64,000 nt of DNA from Glandiceps talaboti (lineage: Eukaryota > Hemichordata > Enteropneusta > Spengelidae), in the NCBI RefSeq assembly GCF_964340395.1, contig NC_135553.1:19654849-19718848 (forward strand). The letters are read 5' to 3'. Below are positions 22,891 to 36,674 of this stretch, one piece after another (positions within the stretch are counted from its first letter, which is position 1; each line of letters begins with the position of its first letter). The notes beneath the pieces are model-generated. The model searched no databases and was not told where the DNA came from. It worked only from the letters and a program-made list of their open reading frames with translations. A program made the position numbers and the translations under genes.

Positions 22891-25800
22891 TTACTGTACA
22901 AATTGATGGACCATCTCTTCTTTGTTGATAAGATGTGTTGTTTTGTTCACTAACTGCATCAGTTGGTTCAAATTCTGAGACCAGTCGTTGAGGATATCAT
23001 TGGGGTCCTTGTGTTGTGAGAAGGTAATAATGCCCTCAAGTCTGTCTACTCTGGCATACACTGTCTTGTTGACAACCAAGTTAGATAAGAACTCCTCTGT
23101 CTCCTGTAAAATACAACATATTGGTGTAAATCAAGCCTCAAAACTTTGATGCTAGGACTGCTAGAGTGCATTACAGGTTTTGTTGTAAGGCCAGATATGC
23201 ATATAAATTAAAGCAGATGATGTGAAGTGCTTTATAAGGTTAATTCTGATTGGTCAGAAAACAAAGAAAATGTGCACATCTGTTGGCTGTATTGTTAATG
23301 AGCGACAATGTATAAGTATGTTTTCTAATCAGTGGCAACCTTGTAATAGCTTCATATTGCCCCCATCAATAACTTTCAATAAGGGTCGATATAAGATGAC
23401 ACTCATTATGCTAGATGGTTTTGACCATGTTACAGGCTCACATTGTTCAAGAGTATAATGCACTCATGAAACTTGCCATTTTACAGAGTATTACCATATT
23501 TTTTATCTCCTCATGTTGGACTACGGTATTATGAATATATAAGAAAGAAATCTGTCATTGCATTTTTTGAAAATAATTGCATTTTTGGGACTGTATTCAT
23601 GAAAATGTTGGCCTGATACACATTGGGAGGTGTCAAGATCAAAGCAATGCTCTTACTGTGGTCATGTGACCAACCCAACATAAGGTTGGCAGCCATGGTG
23701 CATAAAACTCAAGTCACTCATAAAAGAATTTTCATGGGCAAATACTGTCATTATTCAGGAAAATTTTGTTGTCCAACTCAACAACACACTGTCATTTTAC
23801 TTATCAGGATAAAAACACGGTAAACCTAGAAATTTCGCTGAAGATTTATTTTCGCTTACTTCCCTAAAAAGTATTGACTAAACATGGCTTCTTGTACATG
23901 CGAAAGTTAGTCTTGAAACTACCTGAAGACTGAAAGATCACAAAATTTTCTAGTAGCGAAAATACCTTGGTTTACAGTATACTGATAGGCAATGGAAATT
24001 TCCACATTTCATGACCTACCAGTTTCCAGGAGAAAATTGAATCGCCGGTCATTATTCTAGAGTGGTTTGATATGTAAGGACTTTCCAGGAGTCTATAAAC
24101 GGAACCATGTATGATTAGAGGGTATGGGATGAATACTTACGCTTTCTGTTAACTCTAATAATTCTGCCATTCTTTTTGTAGATATCCTTGTGTAATACTT
24201 GGCCATTACACGTATGTTCTGTAAAAGATTTGACAAAAACAATTAGAATATTTCTCTCCTGTGTTTTTGAAAATAATTTTGGGGTTGTAAGTAACTAGCT
24301 CTACCCTTTCCTTCCTCAAAAGACATATAAATAAATCTGGAGTAAGTTTTGATAATACTGTAAAACACATAATGACTTATAAAGCAACATTGTACAAATA
24401 TGAACAATTACAATAACATTTCTTGCTTTCTGTTGGTACAGAACACACTAACATGAGTGAACATGGTCACCTAAGATACATAGCAAATATACATGTCATG
24501 TTACAGTTCACAGAAGTATTTGCAAAAGACAACATAACATATATGTAACACATGATAATAGTTTGTTCTGAATATACCACAGAGAGTGAAAGTTTTGGTA
24601 ATGAATTAATGAGTCAAGGCAATGATGACCTTAAGATAACCCCTATCTGTCATCATCCTAACACATATGTTGTATTGGAATTTGCCTAGGCCAAGGGGAA
24701 GACTCATGGCTGTCAGCAAATTTGCCTGTATTAAGATTGAATACATGACAATATATATATTGTCATGTGACAAAGTTTCCCGCCATGTATTAAGTATGAC
24801 ATCACAGATAGGAATCCCATTCAGATTTCCAATATCACATTGCACTATAATTCTATGCTACCTCACTTTGACTTGAGAGCTAGCAGCAGAACATCGTGGT
24901 CTAAGCTTGTGCTAATTGGAGAGAGCGTGGTTGGTCCTTTGCTCCGATTGATTAAACTTTCAGACCTTGAAAGTTGAACTCGAGAGAGAACAATGAGACA
25001 GCTAACGTTACAATCATTTGAGGAAACCAACTGATGGAGACTGACAAGTGACATCTGGAAAATCCAGTGGACAAACCTGTCATCGCCTCATCCATCAACG
25101 CGGCCTTGTGTTTGGAATCATCTACTGAACTGCCGTGTGATAGCTAAGTGTAATGTGAATGCCGGCTTTGTTTTATCTCAGTCAGTTTGGAGCTCCTTAG
25201 TAATTGTCAAATGTTTGTATAGGAATTAAAGTACGAAAAGAGAATTGATATCTACCAAATAGTTTGTGTGTGTGAGTCATTTTTAAGTAAGTCTAATTGA
25301 ACCCGGCTCGGGTAGTGTTGACTAAGTTCAAAGTTCAAGCCAAACTTTCTACTCAGTTAAACTCCGGGGTTACAAATATATATCTAATGATCAAATCTGA
25401 TCATTTTGTAAGTTTGTTTTACTTACAAGATAACAACACTTTTACAGCTGAACACAGCATGATTGTGATTGACGAGAGTTTTGTTGACAGTAATCTGAAC
25501 TTTTTAGACTCCCTTAAATAACAATTATGCTGTCTTCAGCAATAAAAGTTTTGTTATCTAATAAGTAAAACAGCAACATAAACTTACAAAATGATAAACT
25601 TTGATTATAAAAGTGTATGTTATAATAGTCTTCTAGTTAACAGTTTTTGCTGTAACTTTTTTTTTTCTGTTTTCAAAGGGAAGCACAAGTAATTAGAACT
25701 GAAGGGCTCTATAATTAGATGTTATTACCCAATATTTTTCTTCGTTCAGCCAAGGAAAATACTCGTGACCTAAGGGGACTTTGTCACTACTCGTCTAGTG

Positions 25801-28800
25801 ACTAGTAGTGACAACCCTTAGGTCATGAGTATTTTCCGGCTGAATGAAGAAAAATACTGGAGAACAACATAATTATACCAGTGCCAGTAGTATCAAAGAA
25901 AAATCTATGAAAGTAATGGGCAATTTTGAATGTTTTGACTCCTATCTCAAACACAGCAGAACCAGTGATGTACACACACGTTGTCATGACATAGACATGC
26001 GTTGTCATGACATAGAACGACCAGAGTATTTATTCCAAATTTTTACTTGAACCTGGCTTGTGTGTGATATAATATACACTTACATGTTCAACTACTCGTA
26101 TCCTAAAGTCATCCCATCGTTTCTTTCCATTGTCATCGTCAGGAAAGACATCTGTGGCTGGGTTTGCTGTACTGCCAGTCTTTAGTTCTCTCTCATAAAT
26201 TGCACACACTTGCTGCCATCTCATCAATTCAGATGTTGTAAAACATTTCAAGATATTTCTGAAACAAAAACAACATTGTTACTTATAAATTTATTTTCTT
26301 CACACATACCAAAAATTACAGATCTGAAGGTAGATATCAAATTTTCGTCTATTTCTCATCAGTATATCAGTATTGTTGGGGGGGGGGGGGGATGATGTGT
26401 ATGTACTATTACAGATTGGCATTACATTTTTTAATCTATTAAAAAGGCTCGACCTTAATTGTGATGCAGGAATCAAGATCCAAAGTCTCTACTCAGCTTA
26501 TTTCACAAGTCTTGAGTAGGCCAAACAGAATATTAAATACACCTTAACAATATGAACAAGACCTCATGTAGACTGTATTAACGATAGGTCGAGTCGTTCT
26601 GCCCTCATCGGCTTCCTCTCATTGTGAGAGGGGTTGACCGAGGGCGCCCTGTCACAGTGTACCTTACAGGCTAGACGTCATTAGAATGTTGATGTCCAGA
26701 ATAATGCTTTAAATGAATAGGACAGGTTTTTTGTGTGGATATGTTTGATGAATTCCTGTGGGCCAGCATATGTTTATGTGACTATCAGGCACTACAGTAC
26801 ATCTACGAGTGCTACCCAGCATCAACTCACCAACATACATTGTGAGATGACTCATACATGAAAAGGTTATCATTCAGCTACAAATATTTTGGTGAAACCA
26901 AATGACCTCGATTTGAAGACACAACAGAATCATAATGTACTTGCAACAATCACAGTGTGTAGGGTATATCAAATGTGTCATGAAATAACAGTTTGAAAAG
27001 CTGTGTCACATATTTACTTAATATGTACAGTATTCACACTCGAACATGATTGGCCTGTGGTCCAAACTTCACCTTGCATTTTCAATGTTTCATGTATATG
27101 ACATGTTTATCATGATAGTTGAGAAAAAATAAAACAAGGCTTTATAGTCAGTCGATTAATTGTATAGTCTTTACGACCGTGTCAACAGGGTTTAATACAC
27201 ACATTAGTTTTGTCACCATTAGGTACATGCGAACTTAGATTCTTGCAAAATGAACTTGTATATATTTTATATTCACAGCTGCCTTTGTGGAAGACTGAAG
27301 ATCATTCGGTCCAATACGTATGTTGTGTACTAGAGCCCATTTTGTGAACAACACAAAAATGAAGGAGACAGGTGTTTAGAGTGTATATTTTATGTTGATA
27401 CAATTATTACTACATGTAGCAGTTTTAGAAAGCTGGGCCCATTCTCAGTTACCAGGTTATTCACCACACTGCCATTTAGTGGTGAACAATAATCATCGTT
27501 AGTGTGTCCTGAGGAAGGCAACAGTCACGTCTTCAAACATAGATATGAACAAAAGTAACTTGGTTGTGTACCAAAGAACAATTATTCACTATATTAGCTG
27601 GGCCAATTGTTTTCCAGGGTGGTGTGATGTGTGGACATGTCGTCATACACAACAGCCTCTTTTATGGCACAGTCTAAGACGCACTGCATCGCCCAGAGTC
27701 TCGTTATTTCGCAGTGTTGCAGAAGAAATAACAGCTCTGGTTTGCGAGAATGGGACATGTATGAGTAAACCAAAAAGTTTGTCATTATTTGTGCGCACTC
27801 CATATATATACTATAGAGCAGAATAGAGTGCCCATAACAGTGACTCTTTCAATCTAATTACTTTCTCCTCACCTGTAGATTGGTATTTCTTCCAATTTCT
27901 TATCTTCAGCTATTCTATGCATCAGATCAGACTGCTCATTGTCGTAGGGTGACAACAATATGTACAGGATCACACACTTCAATGCCTGTATAGATAAACA
28001 TCAACACAGATTCGGTATTACAAGTTAGCTCGAAGGCAAATTAAAGTCCAGGTTTGGTCATGCACAATTGTGTATTTACATGAAGTTTTGACTTGGTAAT
28101 GCACTGTTGTGTTTGTTTAACAATGGTCCACTTATAAAGTGGACATATGGATGAAGGTTGGGGTATTTATTTTGGATTTTTAATTCATATAAAACAATTT
28201 TATAATGTGATTCCTACTTGAAAAATCAATGTGAAACAACATCGACTAAGTCCACGTTTGTAACTCAATACATTGCAAAAAGCTCAAAAATGTGTAAAAA
28301 AAAGTCTGTTACTGTTTGTACAACAACAAACATTTTACACACTTATCAGTCTTTTGCCATTTAGAGTTACAAACATGGACTTGGCATATGTTGTTTCATG
28401 TTAATTTTTCAAGTAGGAAGCCACGATAAAATTGTTTTATAAATCCAAAATAAATACTCAATCATCATCCATATGGCCACTTTATGAGTGTATATGAAGA
28501 CACAGACGATAACAATTTTGACTTTTTAGAAATTAGTAATCTTGTACATTTACCAGTCATCACATACTAAGGAAAACACCTTAGTTTATATCACTAGCAA
28601 AATGATTAAGATCAAAGTATAATTGTCGACATTTCTTAAAAATCCAAGCACATAGAAATGCAAACTTTAGTGTTGACCATAACCAACACACACTTTATGA
28701 CATCAACGGCAATACAAATTGCAAAGAGGTAAATATTCTCAGCACCTATATTGACACAGATATTTCCTAAACTGTTGAATACACATAAAACACAAATAGT

Positions 28801-31800
28801 CTTACCTCCTGCCATTTCTCTTTGTTTTCTTTGATTATCGGTGTATCATACACGGCCCTGTAGTGTTTACAGATCTGCAGGTAAGACCCCTCGTGTTGAT
28901 CTAGTTCTATCATTAACTTGTAATTTTTCAGTTTCAGTTCCTGCAAGTAATCAAGTCACAGAATAATATCAAATTAAAGCTCTTTTTTAAAATTAAGTGA
29001 TCATGACTTTTCCTGCTAACAAAAAAAACAAAAGTCAATCCATCAACATTTCCATATGGTCTGCTACATTTACAAGAAATATGTAGCAACATCTACATTT
29101 TATACTGCCGTGTTATTTACATTTTGACTTTCAGACATCTGTAAATATTAATAATAATATATATCATCATATACCCTGTATCAATTCCAATGTAATTCAA
29201 TGGAGAGCATGTGCATCAAACCCGCCCGGGCAATAATTTTCCGCATCACAGCCCTGCTCACTTTGCCCAAATATTTCAATTGGCATGCATACTCATAAAT
29301 ATCTGTTCACTCAGTGATTTGGTTTTGTTAATCTCTTCACTATTTTTGCGAATAAAATCATACTTCACTGCCAATTTATGTGATTATGTAATTCAAATGA
29401 TGTTTCTGTGCCACTGCATGGGGTATATGATAAAACCTTTGTGGCCCTGATATGGATTTTGCAGACCTAGGTAGTACAGCTTACGGGGTCCCTCCTACAC
29501 ATGGTGACACATGCTTATAAATATGTATATAGCTAGTACAATATTAGTAGTATGTAAATGAATTGGATTTATAACACTTGGCACAGTGTGTTGGAAAGGT
29601 AGAGACTTGTATTACATTTGGTTTGATGAGAACAGTTTTATGGCATCTTTAAGTGTGTATGAAATGCCAGGGGAACTTCAAATATGTTTGTGAACCATGA
29701 ACTATTATTATTATTATATAAAGAGGCCATACAACTGTTCTTATCAAATCATGAAATGTAATACAAGTCTCTGTACTTCCAACATGCTGTGCCAAGTGTT
29801 ATTAATCCCATTCAGTTGTTTATTTTCCCTATTTGCCACAGGTTCCATTTATCAATGCATCGACGTCAGCAGTTGTAACATATTTGGTCAGTATATGCTA
29901 TTTATGAGATCTGGAAATGGTCAATGATACTGTAGCACACAATTTCCTTACTTATTTGGGACTCGCTTCCAAGAAATTCTTTTACTCTGTGAGTAGAAAT
30001 TTTCATTACTAAGTATGACCTGAGAGTCCGTCACAAACATTCATTCTCACTTCATTACTTATGTTTTAGTGCTACAAAAAGGCATTTCATGTCAGGACAA
30101 AAATGGGACTTGAGAACTGAATTGTTAATTTTAAACTAACTTCTATTTTCACCACGAAAAAACTCCCAAAAGAGTAAATGTAACATCATATAAGTGAAAG
30201 TACATAATTTTCTTTACATTACCTGTACATTTTCATCTGATGATTCAAAGAATCTGGTACTTATTTTCTTGCTAATAATCTGTGTTCGGATGTAGTCTTT
30301 GTTTGCCATACACAGTCTCATCTGTTCCAGAATAAACTCCACTTTCTCTTTTTTCTCCATTGAACCAAATGTTTCTACCTGAAATCCAATATATGCAAAC
30401 AAAATCAGAACTACAACTCTACTTTATTTTATTTTACCACTTACAATTAGTGACGTAGTAAATTCTGAAATTGTTGAGATCCAATGCAGACACCTAGAAT
30501 TTCATGATGATCTGGGAAATACAAAGATGTGGGTCAGCAGAAGACATGCATACATGATACTCAATGGGGAGGGAGACGGGGTGTGCCCTCTAATGATAGC
30601 CAAATTTTGTTGTTGTCAGTCAACATGAGAAAAACTGGAATTTCTTGTGAGTCAACACATAGTAAGAGATAGGGGAACACCAAATTTTGGTGTGTCACTA
30701 GAAATTGTTTGCATCAGTGGTGCATCAAATTGACTTAGAGGGCACAGTGGCGGTAGTTACAGTGTTTACATAAAAGTTGACTTTACAAATGGATAGGATT
30801 GGAGATACGATGGAGAGACTAGAAGTATGATCATACATACACTGAACAGATAGAGAAGATTATATATACACATACTTGTATTATAAGACATAAAATTCTG
30901 AAGCAACGTCTATGGGTAGTTGGAGTGACGGTCAGATGTATAAAATAACATCTTTTCATAAACAGCACCACCTATCATGGAGTGAACAAGACTGACAGTT
31001 TGCAATCAAAAACTCTCAGCTTGTCAAATTATGTTGTGTGTATTGGTTCAAATTGTAGTACTCATAACATCTTTTCATTTTAGTAATTCCATACAGGTGG
31101 TCAGGGGGTTAAACTCTTAACTCTTTTTTTCTTATGAGAATACCTCATGTTACTAAAAATACCTTTAGAACCAAATCTTATAAATACAAGTACTAACCTG
31201 CAATTCATGTAAAATCTTAGCAGCGTCTCCGATCTCTCCCTGGTCTTCTTTGATTTTGGCTAGTTTCATGGTTAGTCGAGCTCTCTCAATTTCAACATAG
31301 ATCTAGGTATCAGAAGGCATGGTGGAAAACAGAGAATAAGTTAATGTATCAAGTTAAGAAAACACTATCAGTGACTATGGATGTGGATTTATAATGCACC
31401 TTTTCTCCAGAGAGTTCAAGACACTCACAATTATTACCCCCTGGCAATGGCAACACAAGGGCCATTTATACTTCCTCAACTCCCTGGAGAGCATATAATC
31501 CATTACAGCCTTTATAAATATAAGCGCATACTTTACAATAGCAATCAGAGAAAGACTTCAAATATAAGACAACATTATATCCACTATCCACAACCTACCT
31601 TGCCTGCTGTAATAGTTCGCAAAGTGTCGATTACTTTTAGTTTGGTCTCCATGTCTGGGGTTTCATCCACATATTCAAAGGCTTGCTGAACCATTTTCTG
31701 CACGGCCTAAAAAAGTGAACAAAAAATTAGAGAAATTATATTAATGTGATTAAGAGTGACAATTTTGTATTAGTTTTCCTATGCAAGATGCTAAGGGTAT

Positions 31801-34114
31801 GATGACCAAAAATAAATAAAACATTACCTGCATCTATAGGGCAAGGTTTTTCTTGACAACATGCATGAACTGCTGTATATGCAGAACGATAGCTTTAATT
31901 GTAAAATCAGCGAAAATTGTGAGACAACGTTGACTTCACCCTTAAGACGCCATAGAAAAGACTCCCTAGGCCAAGGATATTTTCCACTACAGAGGAGGAT
32001 CTTACCTACTCTACAATTAGGAAAGGAATAATAAAACATAGAACAATACTATTTTTTTCCTAATCCACACATTATATACATTGTCCAATGAATAATTTAC
32101 AGATTATGCAAATGAGTAAACTTATCTGTATATATACATGTACAACTAATATAGGTAGGTACACTTTTGAAATCAAAGGAATTTATTGACGACAAAGTGA
32201 CGTATATAAAACTACTCCTATCCAGACTTACCAGCTTGAGTTGACTTCTCTTTTTCGTCAGCAACATTAAATGCTCATTGAGAGCATTCCAGTCTTTCTG
32301 CTCATAGCACAGTTTGACAATAGCAACAAGAATCTTGCCAGTGGAATGAGCATCAGCTGCCTGCAGTAAATGGTAAAAAAAACTCGCATAAGTGTTCACC
32401 CTGATTCAGATCAAAACAAGCTTACTAAAATTACAAGCATTTAATAACTGGGCCAGGTTTTGGGTGATGTGATAATGGAGATGTGTAACAATTAATTGGA
32501 TTATTGATATGCAATCTGGGCAGAGGACAGTACCAGTGGTAGTACTGTGTGATTTGAAAAGGGAGCACACGTTACTCACATGATCTGTCACTGGGATCTA
32601 CCAGTGGTAGTACTGTGTGATTTGAAAAGGGAGCACACGTTACTCACATGATCTGTCACTGGGATCTACCAGTTGTAATACTGTGTGATTAGAAATGGGT
32701 GCACACATTACTCACATGATCTATCATTAGGATCTACCACTTGTAGTACTGTGCGATTTGAAAGGGTGCACACATTACTCACATGATCTATCACAGGGAT
32801 CTACCAGTGGTAGTACTTTGTGATTTGAAAAGGGTGCACACATTACTCACAGAGACACATGATCTACATCATGGTATCACTAGGCTCTGGTAGTACTGTG
32901 TGATTTGGAAAGGGTGCACACATGGCTGACATGATCTACTTCTGCAAATATGAGTGCTTCTGAAACAACTTTTTGGTATACATTGTTACAAATCATGTAC
33001 ACTAGAGTGAAGACAGTGTAGACATTTTTTTAAGTTTTTTTTTCTTACATTCTTGTAAGACAACACAAACATTTCCTTGCTGTGGTTCAGTTCTGAACTC
33101 AGGCTACAAACAGTGTGTGTATGGGTGTTGAAAAGCCCTGAGTATTTCGGTTGACTTGTTGTATAGCAACTTTTAGAGGCAGAGGTGGGTTGGGGGTCAC
33201 CCAGGTGGAAGAGGTGACTTGAAGAGGGAGTAGATGAACTGAAAAAACAAGGAAACCAAACCATAAAACAAACTTACTGTTCTGGTTTGCTTTTCAAGCG
33301 ACATCAAACTTTCTAGGGCTTCAGTCAGCTTCCCATCCTGAAATAACAAAGTAATCATTAATTGTATGTATACATGCAGTGATACTCATTTTATAAAATG
33401 AAAATATCTACTTGCACCATGGAGGTACAATGTATAAGATCTCCCCTTATATATTATACATGTACAATGTACCTCCATGCTTGCACTGACACTGACAGAG
33501 TACAAAATTTTTGCTGACGTCTCGTCACCATCGTTAGGGATATTTTTATTTTATTTTTCGGCTCTGTGAATATACATTTTCATTCGTAACTAAGTACCCT
33601 GAGTCCATGCACATTCATTCCCGGATAATATATATATTTTTTCTTTCTGTAAATCTAAGTCTAAGAATATGTAGATCGGATCCGAGTTTATATATCATAT
33701 GGTTATTTTGTTTATATTGTTGGCTTATTGGTTCGTCGCAATACATTTGTACGTTGATATTTTTCAAATAAATTCTCATCCTAATCACTACCCTAAATTA
33801 CAACTGCGAAAGAAAACAAAGCCGTTCATGATGTGTACCGTAATTTGGTAAAGATCTACGGACAGGGAAATACTACTACTACTACACTGTACACACGAAC
33901 ATGTGACATGACTTGCAGTATGATTAATGTCGCTAAATGCTCAGAAAGTGGATTTAATACACCCAAATGTACATTCAAAATAACATGATTGATCGTTTCG
34001 TATACAGTCTTTCCTTACCTTTGCTAACTTCTCACATTCTGGTATTCTTTTCGCTACAGTATCACTGTAATCTACTTCCATTTTCTGCAGCCTACCTTCG
34101 TCGGTGGACGCCAT
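22891..34114 (-). CDS. PSMD12: 26S proteasome non-ATPase regulatory subunit 12 (Rpn5), 11 exons
   Basis: Scaffold subunit of the 19S lid of the 26S proteasome, which degrades ubiquitinated proteins in cytosol and nucleus. Coding exons in transcript order: 34019-34114, 33278-33337, 32232-32360, 31599-31706, 31198-31302, 30223-30378, 28806-28940, 27873-27985, 26084-26258, 24141-24218, 22891-23103. Every junction follows GT-AG. All introns are phase 0 except the one after exon 8, which is phase 2. The exons sum to 1368 bp: 455 residues plus TAA, against 456 in human. The start is in a good context (AAAATGG) and begins [20 protein letters not shown]. Recognisable blocks include [73 protein letters not shown], then the C-terminal PCI region ([36 protein letters not shown]) and the end [15 protein letters not shown]. 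Introns are 0.4-2 kb and carry several foldback elements. No frameshift or missing exon. Confidence 0.97.
23817..23978. mobile_element. Foldback element in PSMD12 intron 10
   Basis: GGTAAACCTAGAAATTTCGCT at the left is mirrored by AGCGAAAATACCTTGGTTTAC at the right. The interior does not code. Confidence 0.5.
25718..26035 (+). mobile_element. Foldback element family A, copy 3, in PSMD12 intron 9
   Basis: Best-kept copy of the family at 1011 and 1890. It has TTATTACCCAATATTTTTC and AAAATACTCGTGACCTAAGG, then a TCACTACTCG hairpin, then the inverted repeat of the left half, then the GAACCAGTGATGTACACAC tail. It ends about 50 bp before exon 9 (transcript 3' side). Confidence 0.8.
28133..28488. 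mobile_element. Foldback element family C, copy 1, in PSMD12 intron 7
   Basis: Arms of about 170 bp. Left: AAGTGGACATATGGATGA, GTATTTATTTTGGATTT, CCTACTTGAAAAATCA and AAGTCCACGTTTGTAACTC. The right half repeats these inverted (AGTTACAAACATGGACTTGG to TCATCCATATGGCCACTTTA). A second copy is at 46831-47188. Confidence 0.8.
29559..29814. mobile_element. Foldback element family D, copy 1, in PSMD12 intron 6
   Basis: The terminal inverted repeat is TGAATTGGATTTATAACACT at the left, mirrored by GTGTTATTAATCCCATTCA at the right. Inner arms continue (GTAGAGACTTGTATTACATT with AATGTAATACAAGTCTCTG). A second copy is at 52408-52655. Confidence 0.8.
32531..32944 (+). repeat. 68-bp tandem repeat, about six copies, in PSMD12 intron 2
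   Basis: TACCAGTGGTAGTACTGTG begins at 32531, 32599, 32667, 32735 and 32802, and a truncated form near 32887. The first two units are almost identical; later ones diverge progressively. Each unit contains GGGTGCACACATTACTCACA and ATGATCTATCAC. Confidence 0.93.
33418..33480. repeat. Short hairpin in PSMD12 intron 1
   Basis: CATGGAGGTACAATGTA at the left is mirrored by TACAATGTACCTCCATG at the right with a single mismatch. It may be a small foldback element. The rest of the intron (to 34018) shows nothing notable. Confidence 0.6.
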
Positions 34115-34450
34115 TTTGACTAAAGATAGTGAGTGAAAACGAGGCTCAGATTGACTGATTTTATTTTGAATCCTGAGGGCGCTAGTACTCCAACTCGGAT
34201 TGCAGTCATTGCAGTGGGTTGTGCAGTAAACACTGCACTGGCAGTACTACTACATTGCCCGATCTTGTAATTTTCATTCCAGTGTCTAGGCCCATTATAA
34301 GAATTACAGCAAAGTTCTCTTTTATGGTGTCTTTTCCGTTCTCCGCATTTTCTTGTACTGTACTCTAAAACGGCGTATACTACAACATGTACAGCTGCTA
34401 GAGACTAGTCGACTACAGACACTATTGTATTCGGTGGAGGGTCTATGATT
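34115..34450 (-). promoter_or_regulatory. PSMD12 5' flank and presumed promoter
   Basis: Region directly upstream of the PSMD12 start codon. It is richer in CG dinucleotides than its surroundings and has no obvious TATA box at a sensible distance, as expected of a housekeeping promoter. The assignment is by position only. Confidence 0.35.
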
Positions 34451-35685
34451 TAAGCCCACATGGAAAAGTGCATCTTCATCAATGCTAACATTTTTTACAC
34501 AAGGTCAGCGTATACATACAGTATAGTCTTCTAGAAAGCCGCGTTTATTCAATCGGGATGTGATCATTATGAGACGTTTAATGTGTCCTATACAGGGGAG
34601 TATTGTAACACACATAGTAGACATGGACAAAATTTAACCACACTATCCATTGGAACTTAATTGCATGTGTCTCATTTGATATGACTATTTTCAAGTTGTT
34701 TTAATGTTTAAACCAGTAATTAATTTCATGGGGTGCATGTTGTTGTTGTTATTGTTTTTTGTTCCTCCCATTCTATTGATGGGCAAACAACAAAATAAAA
34801 AATACACCGCAAAATGCAGATGGCTGGCTAAAATCAAATGAAGGGTGTAATGAGATGAATCTAGACTAGAGGTTTTATCATTTTGGTCTACTTTCTCTAC
34901 TGGAACGTTGTCTTCTGACTACATATTTTCATGCGCTTTAGATTAATTTTTCGTTCGACATTGCCAGGGCATTGCATTGAACGTCTCATACTACTGGCTT
35001 GCTGTCGAAGGGCGCCCTCAATTACAAAATTTTATTTCCATTCGTTTTGGATGTGTGCGGCCACCGGTACGCGCACATGTACAGCAGCAGATACTAATAA
35101 AATATCCGGTCGACGAAATGTGATATGATAAATGTAGCTCGTAACTCATCTTGTTCATCATTTGATACGTAACCTAAGCTTACATCTTTTCATATCTTCA
35201 GACAGGTAAACCTATACTTCAAGCGTTTCAACTGTATAGAAAATGACGCTATAGTTGTGATGAACGGTTCGGATAGTATATAAAGCTCCAAACAGTAGGT
35301 TAGGTCCATACCCATTCTTTAATTTGTTGTCGTCAAGCTGGTAGATCTAGACTTAGTACTTATTCTTTTTGCAATGAATTAAGCCTACATTAATTTGATA
35401 CTACATTGTATGATAGTCATGTGGCATCTCTCAGTTTTCCTTCTCACCCAAGATTCAAATTTATACCCTTCGTCTGAAATTTATATACACAGATTGTATT
35501 TTTGGAAAATTGACGCCTGGCCGTGGGTTCAAAGTACAATAACTTTTAAATTTATTATTGAACATTTTATCAAAAGACTAAATTTTATTTTATACTCGAA
35601 TTTATGGAAACTCCTGTCATAGATCTAGAGTTCTTGACGTAGTCTGACCAGTGAGACTGCCATTGGACGCAAAATGAGTGGTAGT
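34451..35685. other. Intergenic DNA upstream of PSMD12
   Basis: No ORF above 75 codons with any sign of coding. I see no gene or repeat here. Confidence 0.45.
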
Positions 35686-36000
35686 AATTGTGTGTTTCCG
35701 ATAACACGGCCTTGGAAAATTGGGTAGGTAGGCAGGTGGGATTTTATTTCATTTTAAGTCTTTTTATTTTTGAAAAATATTGCTTCGACCCAAACAAACA
35801 AAATGTCCGTCAGAATACCCATTCTGTGATAGTTTGATGAAATATTGTACAGACATCACTGGGGAAAGAAAACAGACGTGCATGATGATCAAGAAGATAA
35901 AGAATTTCTTATCTTTTTGTTTTAAATATTTAAAAAAAAAATGTTTAGGGTCGGACGCTTAATAAACTAGGGTCGGTCAAGTTATCGGAAACACACAATT
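35686..36000. mobile_element. Foldback element family H with perfect 20-bp terminal inverted repeats
   Basis: AATTGTGTGTTTCCGATAAC at 35686-35705 is exactly mirrored at 35981-36000. The interior carries AAAAAATGTTTAGGGTCGG and CTAGGGTCGGTCAAG. Related decayed copies are recognisable at about 20440-20525, 45120-45205 and 63040-63120 by the same GGTCGG/GGCCTA/poly-A arrangement. Confidence 0.75.
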
Positions 36001-36670
36001 TTTTTTATTTGGCCTAAATGAAAAGCTGTTTTGTAGTAATTAGTTTATCATACAACTCACAAGCGACCGTGAGTGACTCATGCTGACCCCCTGGGGCTGA
36101 CCCACCGACTGACCGTACTTGTCCGATGAACTCCAGTATCATGTCAATTCGTGCGTGACTGTATAAAGTGGGTTGAAATTGGGTCACATTCTGAGTATGT
36201 GGAGCAAAATAACACTGATTTTTTTTTTAATTTTACGAAATATTAAAAGACTGAAGAAAAGAGGACATGACACTAGAGATAAAAGGATAGAGGGGTGAGG
36301 GGAGAGAAGAGGGTGGGATTTGAAGCAGAGGAATGGTAAGGAGAGATGCGTCCCGGGAGGAGGGGGGGGGTACTCCTCAAATTAAATTCTCAAGCGGGAG
36401 TGTGCCGCCTAAGTTAAAAACATCTACCAATGTAGATCTATATTCTCAAAAAAGGGAGACCCATATATAGTTGGGGATTTCTGGTCACAAAAAGACCCAT
36501 GTTCTGTTGCTGTGAAGGGATTTGTATAATTTATCAATAAAAGCATAGAGACGTTTTCCATGTTATCGACCCAATGATCAGGGAAATTTCAGATGAAAAG
36601 ACGATCCATGCATATTTGGGACTTAATCTATTTGGGCGGAACATACATGTGAAGTAGCTAGTGGAGTTGA
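36001..36670. other. Non-coding DNA
   Basis: G-rich low-complexity stretch with a G9 run near 36361. No gene seen. Confidence 0.45.
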
Positions 36671-36674
36671 CGAA

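Noticed and set aside
27500-27545. Hammerhead-like CTGAGGAAGGC...TCAAAC
   Set aside because: Resembles the conserved 3' end of Penelope-like or other retroelements, but stem II does not pair properly and GAAA is missing, so at best it is a decayed fossil.
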